64,000 nt of DNA from Nitrospira defluvii (GTDB lineage Bacteria; Nitrospirota; Nitrospiria; Nitrospirales; Nitrospiraceae). Below are positions 51,319 to 59,886 of this stretch, one piece after another; within the stretch, counting starts at the first letter, position 1; each line of letters opens with the position of its first letter. Position numbers and translations under genes: made by a program. The stretch is from assembly GCA_000196815.1 (NCBI GenBank), contig FP929003.1, positions 1,511,501 to 1,575,500 of the forward strand, written 5' to 3'. The notes under the pieces are model-generated. The model was not told the origin of the DNA. It made no database searches and saw only the letters and a program-made list of their open reading frames with translations.

Positions 51319-51477
51319 TATTCATGAATGCCGTCGCGAGGCGTTTGAGACCGACGCCCGCCGGGGCTTCTCGCACGTGAGGTCGACGCAGGCGTACGTG
51401 CGGTCCGTCGAGGAGGCCGAACGAGAACAGCCCCGCCGGGCGAGAGAATCGGACGACGGAGCAGGTATTCATGAATA
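51319..51477. repeat. Palindromic repeat element B (about 159 bp)
   Basis: Both ends carry TATTCATGAAT(A), an inverted repeat through its own symmetry, and inner arms CGCCCGCCGGGGCTTCTCG and CGAGAACAGCCCCGCCGGGC pair with each other. Its end sequence and size differ from element A, so it is a second family. No coding capacity. Confidence 0.6.
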
Positions 51478-51485
51478 GTCCGGGC

Positions 51486-52004
51486 TTAGGAGGGGCAGCG
51501 AAAGTCCCCCTGTATCGAATCCAACACGATCGACCAGTCTTCCATACTCTGCTGCGCCGCCTTCCGCCGAGGGGAGGCGGTGTTCTTCCCCTCCGTATCA
51601 TCCGGCTGGCTGAGAGTTTCCTGCGCATGGCGTAGTTCGAGCTGTGCCAGTTGAAGACTGCCGCAGACGCCGGCTGAGGCGGGCAGTTCCCCGCCGGCTC
51701 GCCGAAACAAGGCGATCGCCCGATACCCATGTTCCTGCGACCGATAGAGGTGCTCCGTGGCTGTGAAGGTCTGTCTTGGAGCGGGTTCGGTCTGCCGCTT
51801 GGAGAGTTGTGCCGCCATCAATGCCGCGCGTCCCATGCTCATCGCGGCAGTTTCCGCATCATCATTGCCCATGGCATCTTCCGCCTTCGCCCGGAGGCGG
51901 TCGAGTTCCGCCTCTTCTCCCATGACCTGAGCCTGGCCGTTGAGCGCCATACAGACGACGAGTGCCGCCGCCAGGAGTTGGCCCGCCACGACAGTCCGCC
52001 GCAT
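51486..52004 (-). CDS. Exported helical protein of unknown function
   Basis: A 172-residue protein with a signal peptide (LLAAALVVCMALNGQAQV) and a helical mature part (EEAELDRLRAKAEDAMGNDD, TAAMSMGRAALMAAQLSKRQ, SLQLAQLELRHAQETLSQ) with one Cys pair (GVCGS, FRCPS). It begins 38 bases after the HEAT-repeat gene on the same strand. No family was recognised. The start at 52004 lacks a clear ribosome site. Confidence 0.55.
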   Translation of the reverse strand: MRRTVVAGQLLAAALVVCMALNGQAQVMGEEAELDRLRAKAEDAMGNDDAETAAMSMGRAALMAAQLSKRQTEPAPRQTFTATEHLYRSQEHGYRAIALFRRAGGELPASAGVCGSLQLAQLELRHAQETLSQPDDTEGKNTASPRRKAAQQSMEDWSIVLDSIQGDFRCPS

Positions 52005-52042
52005 GGCCGACCGGCCGAAGCAGAGGAAGAAGGCGGAGCCGG

Positions 52043-53119
52043 CTATTGCACGTGTTCCCAGGTGTCGATCTGTTTGATGCTCCAATTGACGGCTTCTTTC
52101 AGTTTGACCAGGTTGGGATCGGCGTCGTTTTCGTGCACGCGATAGAGCGATTTCTGGAGTTCAAACAGCGGCTCATAGGCCCGCATGTCCGGTAGTTTGC
52201 CGAGCGCCCAGGCGACCTCGGTTTTTACGGCGACATCCTCGGTATTCAACGTCTCGAGCAGGGGATCCACGATCGTGAAGTCTCCGTGCAAAGCGCCGAC
52301 GATGCCCAGGGCTTTCGCCGCCGGCGCGCGTAAATCCGGGGGGCCGGATTTCATCGTCTTGATGAGCACCGGGATCGTGTCTTTCTGGCCGATATTGCCC
52401 AGCGCCAGGGCCGAGGCTTTGGCGATACTGCGATCGGCTCCATTGAGTCCGTCGAGGAGGCGAGGGATCGCTTTCACGGAGAACAGGTCGCCGAACAGGG
52501 CCACCAGCTTCACCTTGCGCGCGACCGGAGTCTTGGGATCGTCGTAAAGGCGGAACAGGCGCGCTTCCTGCCCCCATTCAGCGGTGATGAGCGCGGGGAA
52601 ATCGTACTCTTCCAGGCGCGCTTGTAACTTGGCCATCGCGTAGGCCGTGGGATCGCCTGTTTTGGCGAGAGTGGCCGCGGCTTGGGCATCGTCGAAGTCA
52701 GTCCGGACCTCTTTGCGCCAGGCCATTTTTTTTCCGTTGAGGAGATAGCCGAGTTGGCAGGCAGGCCCTTTCCAGATTCGTGATGGAGCGTCCGGAAGGT
52801 CGGCATCGCTCCCCATCGTGGTGGTGCCTTCCCAGGTCTTTCGTTGCTCGCATTTGATCTTCAGCTCCACATCGTGCGGTTGGGCCGGATCGGTCACGGT
52901 CGTGTAGTCGAATTCTTTCATGCGGGTGACGACCACGTCGACCAGGGGTTTGGCGTCGAGGCTGCCCTTGTCCGAGAGGGCAATCACATCGACCAACACG
53001 CGATCGATGCGTTCCAGTTGGCTCTTTTGTTCGGCGGTTAAGGCGTCGCGGCGGGCCCAACTCTGGTCCCCCAGGAGTACCAGTGCCCCCAGGGTGATGA
53101 GCGAAAGGATGCATCTCAT
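52043..53119 (-). CDS. Exported HEAT-repeat protein
   Basis: A 358-residue protein with a signal peptide (ILSLITLGALVLLGDQSWA). The N-terminal half has a helix-strand domain with one Cys pair (KIKCEQRKTW, GPACQLGY). The C-terminal third consists of HEAT repeats: KAIPRLLDGLNGADRSIAKA, ALALGNIGQKDTIPVLIKTM, AAKALGIVGALHG and VAWALGKLPDM. HEAT repeats bind partner proteins, so it is probably a periplasmic adaptor. It is followed by the small exported gene on the same strand. Confidence 0.7.
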   Translation of the reverse strand: MRCILSLITLGALVLLGDQSWARRDALTAEQKSQLERIDRVLVDVIALSDKGSLDAKPLVDVVVTRMKEFDYTTVTDPAQPHDVELKIKCEQRKTWEGTTTMGSDADLPDAPSRIWKGPACQLGYLLNGKKMAWRKEVRTDFDDAQAAATLAKTGDPTAYAMAKLQARLEEYDFPALITAEWGQEARLFRLYDDPKTPVARKVKLVALFGDLFSVKAIPRLLDGLNGADRSIAKASALALGNIGQKDTIPVLIKTMKSGPPDLRAPAAKALGIVGALHGDFTIVDPLLETLNTEDVAVKTEVAWALGKLPDMRAYEPLFELQKSLYRVHENDADPNLVKLKEAVNWSIKQIDTWEHVQ

Positions 53120-53197
53120 GTCTGCTCCATTCTTATGAAAAGACGATGATCACGAACCCTGCCGTCACTCTATACAACCACTTCCGGCTGTTGCAAG

Positions 53198-53227
53198 TTG
53201 CGCCTGTCAGGGAGCCGTCCGTATAAT
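53198..53227 (+). promoter_or_regulatory. Strong promoter just upstream of proC
   Basis: TTGCGC (53198-53203) and TATAAT (53222-53227) are 18 bases apart. The proC ATG begins six bases after the -10 box, so transcription should start at or near the ATG and the mRNA may be leaderless. Confidence 0.65.
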
Positions 53228-53233
53228 CGCGCC

Positions 53234-54064
53234 ATGTTGACGGGGACACGAATCGCGTTCATCGGCGGGGGCAATATGGCTGAGGCGCTGCTGGCAGGTC
53301 TCCTGCGCAAGGGCGTGGCGGCCGCTGAGCACCTCACCGTCAGCGATCCCGATGGTCATCGCCGGGCGCTGCTGGCGGAGCGATTCGGGGTCGCCGTCCA
53401 TGCCGACAACCGGACGGCGGCGCACGGCGCGGAGCTCGTCGTGTTCTGTGTCGAACCGCAGGTGCTCGACGCCGTCCTGGATGAAGTGGTTTCAAGTCTC
53501 CAGTCCCGGCCCCTCGTGATATCCGTTGCAGCCGGGTATCCCATCTCCCGATTACAAGCTCATCTCGGGACAGCAACCAGACTGGTCCGTGCCATGCCGA
53601 ACACGCCCTCGACCATCGGAGAGGGGGTGACGGCGGTCAGTCTCGCGCCGGGGTTGTCGTCCGAAGATCAGGACCGGACACGATGCCTCTTCGAATCGGT
53701 CGGCAAGGTGGTTGTGGTGGAAGAGCGGTTGATGGATGCCGTGACCGGATTGAGCGGAAGCGGACCGGCCTACGTGTTCGCCATGATCGAAGCGTTGGCC
53801 GACGGCGGCGTGCTGATGGGATTGCCAAGGGGCACCGCGCAAGTGCTGGCGGCGCAGACAGTAGCCGGTGCGGCGCGTATGCTGCTGGAGCAGGGGACAC
53901 ATCCGGCTGTGTTGAAAGATCGCGTGGCTTCGCCGGGCGGCACCACGATTGCGGGACTGTCCAGCCTGGAGCAGGGGCGGCTGCGCGCGACCTTGATGTC
54001 GGCAGTGACTGCTGCGGCCCAGAGATCACAGGAACTGGGAAAAGAAGAGAGCCATCACCTCTAA
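53234..54064 (+). CDS. proC: Pyrroline-5-carboxylate reductase
   Basis: A 276-residue ProC that makes proline by NAD(P)H-dependent reduction of pyrroline-5-carboxylate. It has the Rossmann start IAFIGGGNMAEALLAGLL, RAMPNTPSTIGEGVTAV, DAVTGLSGSGPAYVFAMIEA and RVASPGGTTIAGLSSLEQG, the family signature. It is cytosolic. No ribosome site precedes the ATG, in line with the adjacent -10 box. The 64-residue gene downstream shares its direction and a 15-base gap. Confidence 0.95.
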   Translation: MLTGTRIAFIGGGNMAEALLAGLLRKGVAAAEHLTVSDPDGHRRALLAERFGVAVHADNRTAAHGAELVVFCVEPQVLDAVLDEVVSSLQSRPLVISVAAGYPISRLQAHLGTATRLVRAMPNTPSTIGEGVTAVSLAPGLSSEDQDRTRCLFESVGKVVVVEERLMDAVTGLSGSGPAYVFAMIEALADGGVLMGLPRGTAQVLAAQTVAGAARMLLEQGTHPAVLKDRVASPGGTTIAGLSSLEQGRLRATLMSAVTAAAQRSQELGKEESHHL

Positions 54065-54079
54065 CAAGGAGTGCGTCTC

Positions 54080-54274
54080 GTGCAATATTGGGTGAAAGTC
54101 GTGTTTGCCGACAATCAGGAATTACTGGTGAAAGATGCGATTCGTCACACGATCAGCGAAGACATGGAAGTGCTGGAAGTTGATTCGGCCAAGGAAGTGA
54201 TCATCGTCCCCATGAAACAGATTAAGTACATCGCCTGCGATGCCACGGTGTTCGCGCAAAAATCAAAGGCTTAG
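54080..54274 (+). CDS. Small protein gene used as island insertion site
   Basis: A 64-residue protein of unknown function (VQYWVKVVFADNQELLVKDA, EVLEVDSAKEVIIVPMKQIK, ending FAQKSKA) with alternating beta strands. The GTG at 54080 lies eight bases after AAGGAG; a GTG at 54071 overlaps that site. The last 17 or so codons are the attL of the 5.7-kb element that follows, and a second, diverged copy of this 3' end lies at 59878-59930. The stop overlaps the opposing integrase stop. Confidence 0.75.
   Translation: MQYWVKVVFADNQELLVKDAIRHTISEDMEVLEVDSAKEVIIVPMKQIKYIACDATVFAQKSKA
54230..54274. other. attL: 3' end of target gene at the island border
   Basis: This 45-bp segment and 59887-59930 share TGCGATGC, ACG and TTCGCGCA blocks in the same order and encode CDATVFAQKSKA and CDATMFAQKAKA, both followed by a stop. 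They flank the element and are the probable crossover zone. Confidence 0.75.
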
Positions 54275-55505
54275 CGATTTTCATGAGCCTTGGTCACGGT
54301 TCCAAAACCGATTGTTAGCGTATCCAGCTTATCGACCGCTTGTCGATTCCCGCCTGGGATCAGAGGTCCGTAGGTGTCACAGGTGATGGTAATCGAGGCA
54401 TGGCCCAGTTGTTCTTGGACGTATTTTAAGTTCTCGCCATTCGCGATGAGTCGGCTTGCATAAGTATGGCGAACGCTGTGCATATCGAGTCGTCACAGTC
54501 CCGCTTTCGCCACCATGGGAAACCAGAGTTTGTACCGCAGCCAATTTTCGGCCATATAACTGGGCTCCCGCCTGGTTCCGCCAAGATTACCTGGAAAGAG
54601 GATTTCAGGCGCTGCCTGTCCAGCGGCTGCCGCCTCCAGATCCTGTAACTCGATCCATTCTGTCAGAGCCTTCGCGAGACCCTTGGACATGTCCACCCGC
54701 CTGGCTTTACCGTTCTTGGGTGTGCCCAGGATTCCCCGCGACCAGTTCCGTTGAACGTAGATTGATCGGCTGTGAAAGTTCAGATCGCCGCGATGGAGTC
54801 CAAGCACCTCTCCGGCTCGCAGGCCGGTGCGAAAGAAGGTCAGGGCCATCGGGTAAAACAGCGGGCGTTCGCGTCAGATCGTTTCCAGCAACAGGCCTTC
54901 CTCTTCGGGGGTGAAGATCGCGAGTTCGGATTCCTCGATGGTCGCCGGCCGTTTCAACAGTTTGCGGAACGGAGGGCAGGATTATGGGTGATCAGGCCAT
55001 CCTCGACGGCTTCGGTCAACACCGCACTGAGCGTCAAGAGTGCATTCAGCGCCGTATCGAAATCCAAACCCATTTCCAGCAGCCCTGCGGCCCATGCTTT
55101 GATGCGGGGTCGTGAGATGGCAGAGCGTTGAGAAGTTCCGAAGGCGGGCAGGGCATGTTTTCGTAATCGCGACTCGTATGTCTTGATCGTCGTAATCTTC
55201 TTGCCGCGTGCCGGTTGATTTTTGAGCCACGTCACGAAGTAATCTTTCAGCAGGATTGATTTGGTTTTCTTCGGTTTGGGGAAGAGTTTTCCCTCTCGTG
55301 CTTCGGCCTTCAACTTGCCATACAGCGTGCGTGCTTGGCTTTTTGTCTCGCACTTGCGCCATGTCTGGCGCCCCTCTTCATAGACACGCACCCACCAGCC
55401 TTCTCGGCCTTTCCGTTGGGTGATCCCTCTATCCTTGCCCTCTTTACAATGGCAAGCCCTCCATGGGCTCCGGTCGTCTGGATCATGGCCTATCAGCCCA
55501 GCCAT
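54271..55505 (-). pseudogene. Tyrosine-recombinase integrase, decayed
   Basis: Reading on the reverse strand from about 55505: an N-terminal AP2-like/arm segment (GREGWWVRVYEEGRQTWRKC), a core-binding SAM-like part (IKTYESRLRKHALPAFGTS), and a catalytic domain with RTGLRAGEVLGL (Arg I), HSVRHTYASRL (H-x-x-R), LGHASITITCDTYG (His, Tyr). Three lesions break it: a frameshift near 54966 (after NPALRS), a TGA near 54875 (ETI*RERP) and a TGA near 54493 (AGL*RLDMHS); both stops look like CGA to TGA. It cannot make a full integrase. Confidence 0.85.
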
Positions 55506-55808
55506 CGTTCTCGAAACCGCCTGAGCCGCTATGTCATCAGCCAGTACGTTCAGGATCAATGCGGCTACGTGAATATGTGCTGGTCTTGGAAACGGTCCCT
55601 TGGGTTTCCCATCAGTCGGCTGTGGGAAGAGATGCGGCACCAATGGTCCCCCAGGAACGCCTATCGCCGGATCAGGGGAGAGATCGAAATCCCGCACATT
55701 GTTTTTATCAAGACCTGGGAGGATCTGCTCTCGGGGCATCCGATTTGGTTTAGCGGGACTATTTTGCAACTGGTGTTGGGAAAGGGGCTGGTTTGTCAGG
55801 AGGTGTAA
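55485..55808 (+). CDS. Island gene: unknown basic/aromatic protein
   Basis: A 107-residue frame (MAYQPSHRSRNRLSRYVISQ, WSWKRSLGFPISRLWEEMRH, PHIVFIKTWEDLLSGHPIWF). It looks like true protein but has no clear ribosome site, and its first 20 bases overlap the 5' end of the opposing integrase remnant. Its stop is two bases before the next gene, supporting a small operon. No family was recognised. Confidence 0.5.
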   Translation: MAYQPSHRSRNRLSRYVISQYVQDQCGYVNMCWSWKRSLGFPISRLWEEMRHQWSPRNAYRRIRGEIEIPHIVFIKTWEDLLSGHPIWFSGTILQLVLGKGLVCQEV

Positions 55809-55810
55809 GG

Positions 55811-56044
55811 ATGATCTGGCACCGATGTAGTCTCAAACTGCCAAGCCTGTTTGGTCCGGCCTGTTGTGGACGGGAAGCGACCACGTACGACCGTGCGCGG
55901 AAAGCCTGGCTCTGTCCGGAACATACGAAGGAACGATTGTGTGAGTTCTGCCAACTCGAACGAGCCTGGGTACGGTTCTGTTACGGGGAGCACGACGTGA
56001 TGTGTGAGGTCTGGCTCTGTGCGGATTGTGCAGGGTTCAGGTAG
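55811..56044 (+). CDS. Island gene: small cysteine-rich zinc-finger-like protein
   Basis: A 77-residue protein with eight or so Cys/His residues in pairs: PACCGREA, LCPEHTKERLCEFCQLERA, RFCYGEH, VWLCADCA. The spacing fits one or two small zinc ribbons. GTCAGGAGG lies eight bases before the ATG. It is coupled by position to the preceding gene. Such proteins often act on nucleic acids in mobile elements, but no function is claimed. Confidence 0.65.
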   Translation: MIWHRCSLKLPSLFGPACCGREATTYDRARKAWLCPEHTKERLCEFCQLERAWVRFCYGEHDVMCEVWLCADCAGFR

Positions 56045-56081
56045 CAGCACTGAAGGTTCGTCGCGCAGTGTTCCTACAAGC

Positions 56082-56116
56082 GAAAAGGCCAAGGGGCGTT
56101 CTCACCCCTTGGCCTT
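56082..56116 (-). terminator. Rho-independent terminator
   Basis: A 12-bp stem AAGGCCAAGGGG / CCCCTTGGCCTT is followed on the reverse strand by TTTTCG. It lies just after the stop of the lipoprotein gene at 56140. Confidence 0.8.
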
Positions 56117-56139
56117 ACCGTGTTCACCACACCGGCGCG

Positions 56140-56610
56140 TTAATCTCTGTCTCTACCATGGCCTTTCCCTTTCCCATTCCCTCGTCCGCGCCCTGGGTTG
56201 TCGGGACGACCATTGCCCTTGTACTTCACCTTGTGCTCTTCATAGTAGAGGTAGGGTCTATCAGTCTCTAACTCAAGGCTGACGTAGTTGCTTCTATCAA
56301 GCATGAGGGTCGAAGGCAGCGTCATCCCGACCTGCCAACTTCCTCCGTTCATGTAGAAATAGCTCCCGGTACTGACGTTCACATAGACGCCGCTCGCTGG
56401 ATAGTACTGATAGCGATACCGGACTTCTTTCGCTCGCCGCCCATGAGCCGGCGCCCATGAAGGCGGGCCACCTCGAGGAGTCGCGACGATCACCGGTTCC
56501 GGCGCAGGATTCCCCACCGATACGCCCACTCCGACATTCGGGTTTCTTCCGTCCATCGCACATCCGGCAAGGAGCAGGGTTCCGATTCCTGTCAGCAGTA
56601 CCTTCTTCAT
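56140..56610 (-). CDS. Island lipoprotein with basic Gly-rich tail
   Basis: A 156-residue lipoprotein (VLLTGIGTLLLAGCAMDG). The middle has a beta-like core (YRYQYYPASGVYVNVSTGSY, YFYMNGGSWQVGMTLPS, LDRSNYVSLELETDRPYLYY). The C-terminal 30 residues are rich in G, K and R (KYKGNGRPDNPGRGRGNGKG). AGGAGGAA precedes the ATG at 56610; the longer open frame upstream is not supported. It is convergent with the two small genes and ends in its own terminator. Confidence 0.7.
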   Translation of the reverse strand: MKKVLLTGIGTLLLAGCAMDGRNPNVGVGVSVGNPAPEPVIVATPRGGPPSWAPAHGRRAKEVRYRYQYYPASGVYVNVSTGSYFYMNGGSWQVGMTLPSTLMLDRSNYVSLELETDRPYLYYEEHKVKYKGNGRPDNPGRGRGNGKGKGHGRDRD

Positions 56611-57470
56611 TCCACGTTCCTCCTGATCTGCATGAGACGAGGCGCAGGCGTTTCCAGCGTCCCGCCGGCCCCTTTCCCGAGAGAACATCCGCCGAACCAT
56701 CATCGGACCTGTAGAGCAAGCGCAATGCCCTCTTCTCTCTGATGGTGCAGTGGGGACATGGTTGGAGAGACGATCTATGTAATGGGCTGATATTCCAATA
56801 TGTTTGAGGCTCTGTCTTGAGGAGGTCTCTTCAAGCAAACGTGTCGGGACCTGAGCGAGGACGCTGACTCGAACAATATTTGTCGTTTTCAGACAAACGT
56901 GCGCAGGAAAGCCGATGTTAATCGAGAGAGGTGTGCGTCGAGGGCATATGCATTGATGACCGTTGGTGCTGGATGGTGTTGGCCGCTGATTCCGATGCGA
57001 ACCGCAAGAGCGGTGGCGTCACTCGGAATCAGGGGCCGCTGTGGCGGGGAACTAGCGAACGGCTCCTCGATCCAGAAGGCGGCGATGCGTCACCTTGGCC
57101 GCCCCTCTGTTTGATCGTTGAGTACAGGCACAGAGAATAAAGGGATACTGAAACCATGGGGAGATTCGTTACGCAAAGATTCCGCCCAACGAGGCCCCCC
57201 GGCCGTTCCGGACCACTGGACCGGACGGCCGGGGGGCGGGGGCGCAGCCCCCGCTTCACTTGATCTATATAGTCAAAATAGCACGTGAGCATGTCGAGGC
57301 AGAGAAGAGGGGACTGCAGGACCCGAAATGCGCCGTGGACAGGTGGGTTTACAATCCTAGATAGCGAGAGCGAGTGTGTACTCTCGACTGTCAATGGCTT
57401 TGGGCGTATCCTCTTCCTGGTCCACAAAGAAATGATTTTGTTCTTCTACTGTCTCAAAGGAGATCCATCG
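56611..57470. other. Long non-coding stretch with strong palindromes
   Basis: No gene supported. The stretch contains the promoter regions of the flanking operons (a TATATAG-type AT-rich box near 57266) and the palindromes listed next. Several short open frames, such as 56899-57114, lack ribosome sites. Confidence 0.5.
57195..57254. repeat. Tandem GC-rich palindromes
   Basis: First a long inverted repeat at 57195-57236 with arms CCCCCCGGCCG and CGGCCGGGGGG (extended inward by TCCGG/CCGGA and GTCC-type bases with a one-base bulge), then a hairpin GCGGGGGC-GCA-GCCCCCGC at 57236-57254. No T-run follows, so they are not classical terminators. They sit about 220 bases upstream of the small exported gene. 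Confidence 0.7.
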
Positions 57471-57866
57471 ATGAAATCCTATTCTGTCTGCCTAAGCTCG
57501 ATTTGGAGCAACATTATGTTAGCTTGTTCATTATGGGTCTTGGGCTGTGCGCAGGGCGGCTCAGGGATCGCAACAGGGGACTGTGCTGTCGCAACAGGAG
57601 GCCTAGCAACTATCACCGTCTCCCCTGAGCTTCACGTCTCGCTCGGAGACTCGGCAATTGCAGCCGCTTCCCGTGCCGTGGGACTCTATCTCACCAAACT
57701 TCCAGGACCAATTGGTGCAATCGAAACGAAGCAAGCAACAGCCACCGCACTGGATGCCGCCGAACAAGCAAAAGGTACTCCACTGACCGCCGCTGAAAAG
57801 CAGGAATTAGAAGATCGCGCCCGGGTGGCGATTAGCACGTATAAAGTACAGTGCGGCAAACTATGA
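57471..57866 (+). CDS. Island lipoprotein-like protein of unknown function
   Basis: A 131-residue protein with a signal segment (NIMLACSLWVLGCAQGGSG; Cys near residue 26). The mature part is helical (VSLGDSAIAAASRAVGLYLT, ATALDAAEQAKGTPLTAAEK) with Cys at GDCAV and VQCGK. AAAGGAG precedes the ATG. Its stop overlaps the next ATG (ATGA), so it is translationally coupled to the TPR lipoprotein. Confidence 0.65.
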   Translation: MKSYSVCLSSIWSNIMLACSLWVLGCAQGGSGIATGDCAVATGGLATITVSPELHVSLGDSAIAAASRAVGLYLTKLPGPIGAIETKQATATALDAAEQAKGTPLTAAEKQELEDRARVAISTYKVQCGKL

Positions 57867-59458
57867 ATCCTGTCGCTCGACTAGCGTTAGCGGGGCTGCT
57901 CCCCATACTCCTCATGGTCGGATGTGCAACAGGCGGGCTGGGGACTGGGACTGAACATGGAATAGGGGTCGGGGGCGCGGGGGTAGTCAATATTGGTGGC
58001 ACCTATTACTCCGGGATTCCCCCAGAGGAATTCCAAAATGTGGCCACTGAATTAGGGGTGACGAAGATCGCTCTCGAGAATTTCCTAAAAGATCTGGGCG
58101 AGAAGAAGGTTCCTCCCGAGGAGTACGATCGGAAGCTTCGCGATATAGCGAAGCGCCACAAAGATCTCCAAGCTGAGTTGCACGGCTTCACATCTGACGA
58201 TTCCGAAGTTGTGACTCTAATGCGTCAGGCCGTCGAGGCACTGAAAGTAGGCGAGGTTGATCGATCAGAAGTCCTCCTTCATAAGGCACGCGAAAAGGAC
58301 ATCGACGCAGCCAAGCGATCGCAGTTCGTGTCGAATAGTCGCCTACGTTCAGCTGCCGCAACGACGAAACAACTCGGAGATCTGAAGATGACTCAGCTCG
58401 CCTATGCTCAAGCGGCAAACTATTACCGCGAGGCTATTGATTTCCTCCCCACGGGAACAGAAACGATTCGAGGTGAGTATTTATTCGCGTCGGGGATTGC
58501 ATTGTATTATTCAGGCAATTTTGAAGGGGCGGAAACGTCTTTCACTGAGGCTTTGTGGATCCAGGAGAAAGTCTTCGGCAATGAGCATCAGGAAGTGGCG
58601 AGAACCCTCAACAACCTGGCGAACGTTTACATGTACCAAGCCCGCTTCACCGACGCTGAGTCCCTCTACCGGCGGTCCCTGGTGATCACCGAGAAAGTCC
58701 TCGGAAAGGAGAACCCGAAAGTAGCGGCAACCCTCACCAACCTGGCACATATGTCCTTGGACCAGGGCCGTTTCACCGAGGCCGAGTCCCTCAACCAGCG
58801 GGCCCTGGCGATCGAGGAGAAAGTTTTCGGGAAAGAGCATCCTGGGGTTGCGAATACCCTCAACAACCTGGGGAATGTCTACTGGAGCCAGGGCCGCTTC
58901 ACCGAGGCCGAGTCCCTCTACCAGCGGGCCTTGGCGATCCGGGAAAAACTCCTCGGCAAAGAGCATCCGGACGTGGCTAAAAGCCTTATCGGTTTAGCGA
59001 ATGTCTACTGGAGCCTAGGCCGTTTCACCGAGACCGAGTCCCTCTACCAGCGGGCCTTGGCGATCCGGGAAAAACTCCTCGGCAAAGAGCATCCGGACGT
59101 GGCTAAGAGCCTTATCGGTTTAGCGAATGTCTACTGGGGCCTAGGCCGTTTCACGGAGACCGAGTCCCTCTACCAGCGGGCCCTGGTGATTCAGGAGAAG
59201 GTCCTCGGCAAAGAGCACGCGGAGGTAGCGACCTCCCTCAATAGCCTGGCGGGCGTATACTTTGGCCAGGGTCGCTTCACCGAGGCCGAGTCCCTCTACC
59301 AGCGGGCCTTGGCGATTCGGGAAAAGCTCCTCGGGAAAGAGCATCCGGACGTGGCTAAGAGTCTAGAGGACTATGCTAAACTGCTTCGGAGAGTAAGACG
59401 GGACGCGGAAGCGGAACAGATGGAGTTAAGAGCGAAGGCGATCCGTGTAAGACGCTAG
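57863..59458 (+). CDS. TPR (kinesin light chain-like) lipoprotein
   Basis: A 531-residue lipoprotein (LPILLMVGCATGGLG) with a Gly-rich linker, a helical part (residues about 60-190) and seven 42-residue TPR_10/TPR_12-type repeats, such as FTEAESLYQRALAIREKLLG followed by KEHPDVAKSLIGLANVYW. Such arrays bind other proteins. The DNA of the repeats has a 126-bp period, and two neighbouring units (about 58906-59157) differ at only a few bases, so the array expanded recently. Placed at the outer-membrane inner face by its lipobox. Confidence 0.85.
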   Translation: MNPVARLALAGLLPILLMVGCATGGLGTGTEHGIGVGGAGVVNIGGTYYSGIPPEEFQNVATELGVTKIALENFLKDLGEKKVPPEEYDRKLRDIAKRHKDLQAELHGFTSDDSEVVTLMRQAVEALKVGEVDRSEVLLHKAREKDIDAAKRSQFVSNSRLRSAAATTKQLGDLKMTQLAYAQAANYYREAIDFLPTGTETIRGEYLFASGIALYYSGNFEGAETSFTEALWIQEKVFGNEHQEVARTLNNLANVYMYQARFTDAESLYRRSLVITEKVLGKENPKVAATLTNLAHMSLDQGRFTEAESLNQRALAIEEKVFGKEHPGVANTLNNLGNVYWSQGRFTEAESLYQRALAIREKLLGKEHPDVAKSLIGLANVYWSLGRFTETESLYQRALAIREKLLGKEHPDVAKSLIGLANVYWGLGRFTETESLYQRALVIQEKVLGKEHAEVATSLNSLAGVYFGQGRFTEAESLYQRALAIREKLLGKEHPDVAKSLEDYAKLLRRVRRDAEAEQMELRAKAIRVRR

Positions 59459-59886
59459 CTTGAATTTCAAAAGCGAATGGACGCTCTGGTGGGTTGTGCT
59501 CATTTTGCGCTCAACTCCACCTCATTCAGGCCGATGCCAGCCCACTCCGGCCAAATTTCACTATTTTTTCTAAATCTTGGTTCTAGTAGGCCTGAGTAAA
59601 GTCTTGATCGCGCTTTCTAAAACGCGGGTCGGATGGTTCGAGGCATCTCAAGCCGGAGAGTTCGCAAGTTGTACAATTCCGGGAGCCATTCCGTGCTTCA
59701 AACCGCAAATGTTTTTCTGTTTCTAAGTAGTTTCTTGGTCACGGTTTTGGTCACGGTTCCAGGTCAAATTTGGTCCTAAATAGTCGTAACCGAGTCTGAG
59801 CGTTTATGGCCATTTTCTCTTTATATTTCATAGGCTAGCGATCATAAATCGCAAGCAGTCGCAATTTGGGCCTTTCGAATAAGTCC

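Larger units (their letters stand above)
51048..51485. other. Intergenic region with two palindromic repeats
   Basis: This stretch contains no gene. It is filled by two separate palindromic repeat elements, listed below, and a short spacer (about 51180-51318) without features. Confidence 0.6.
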
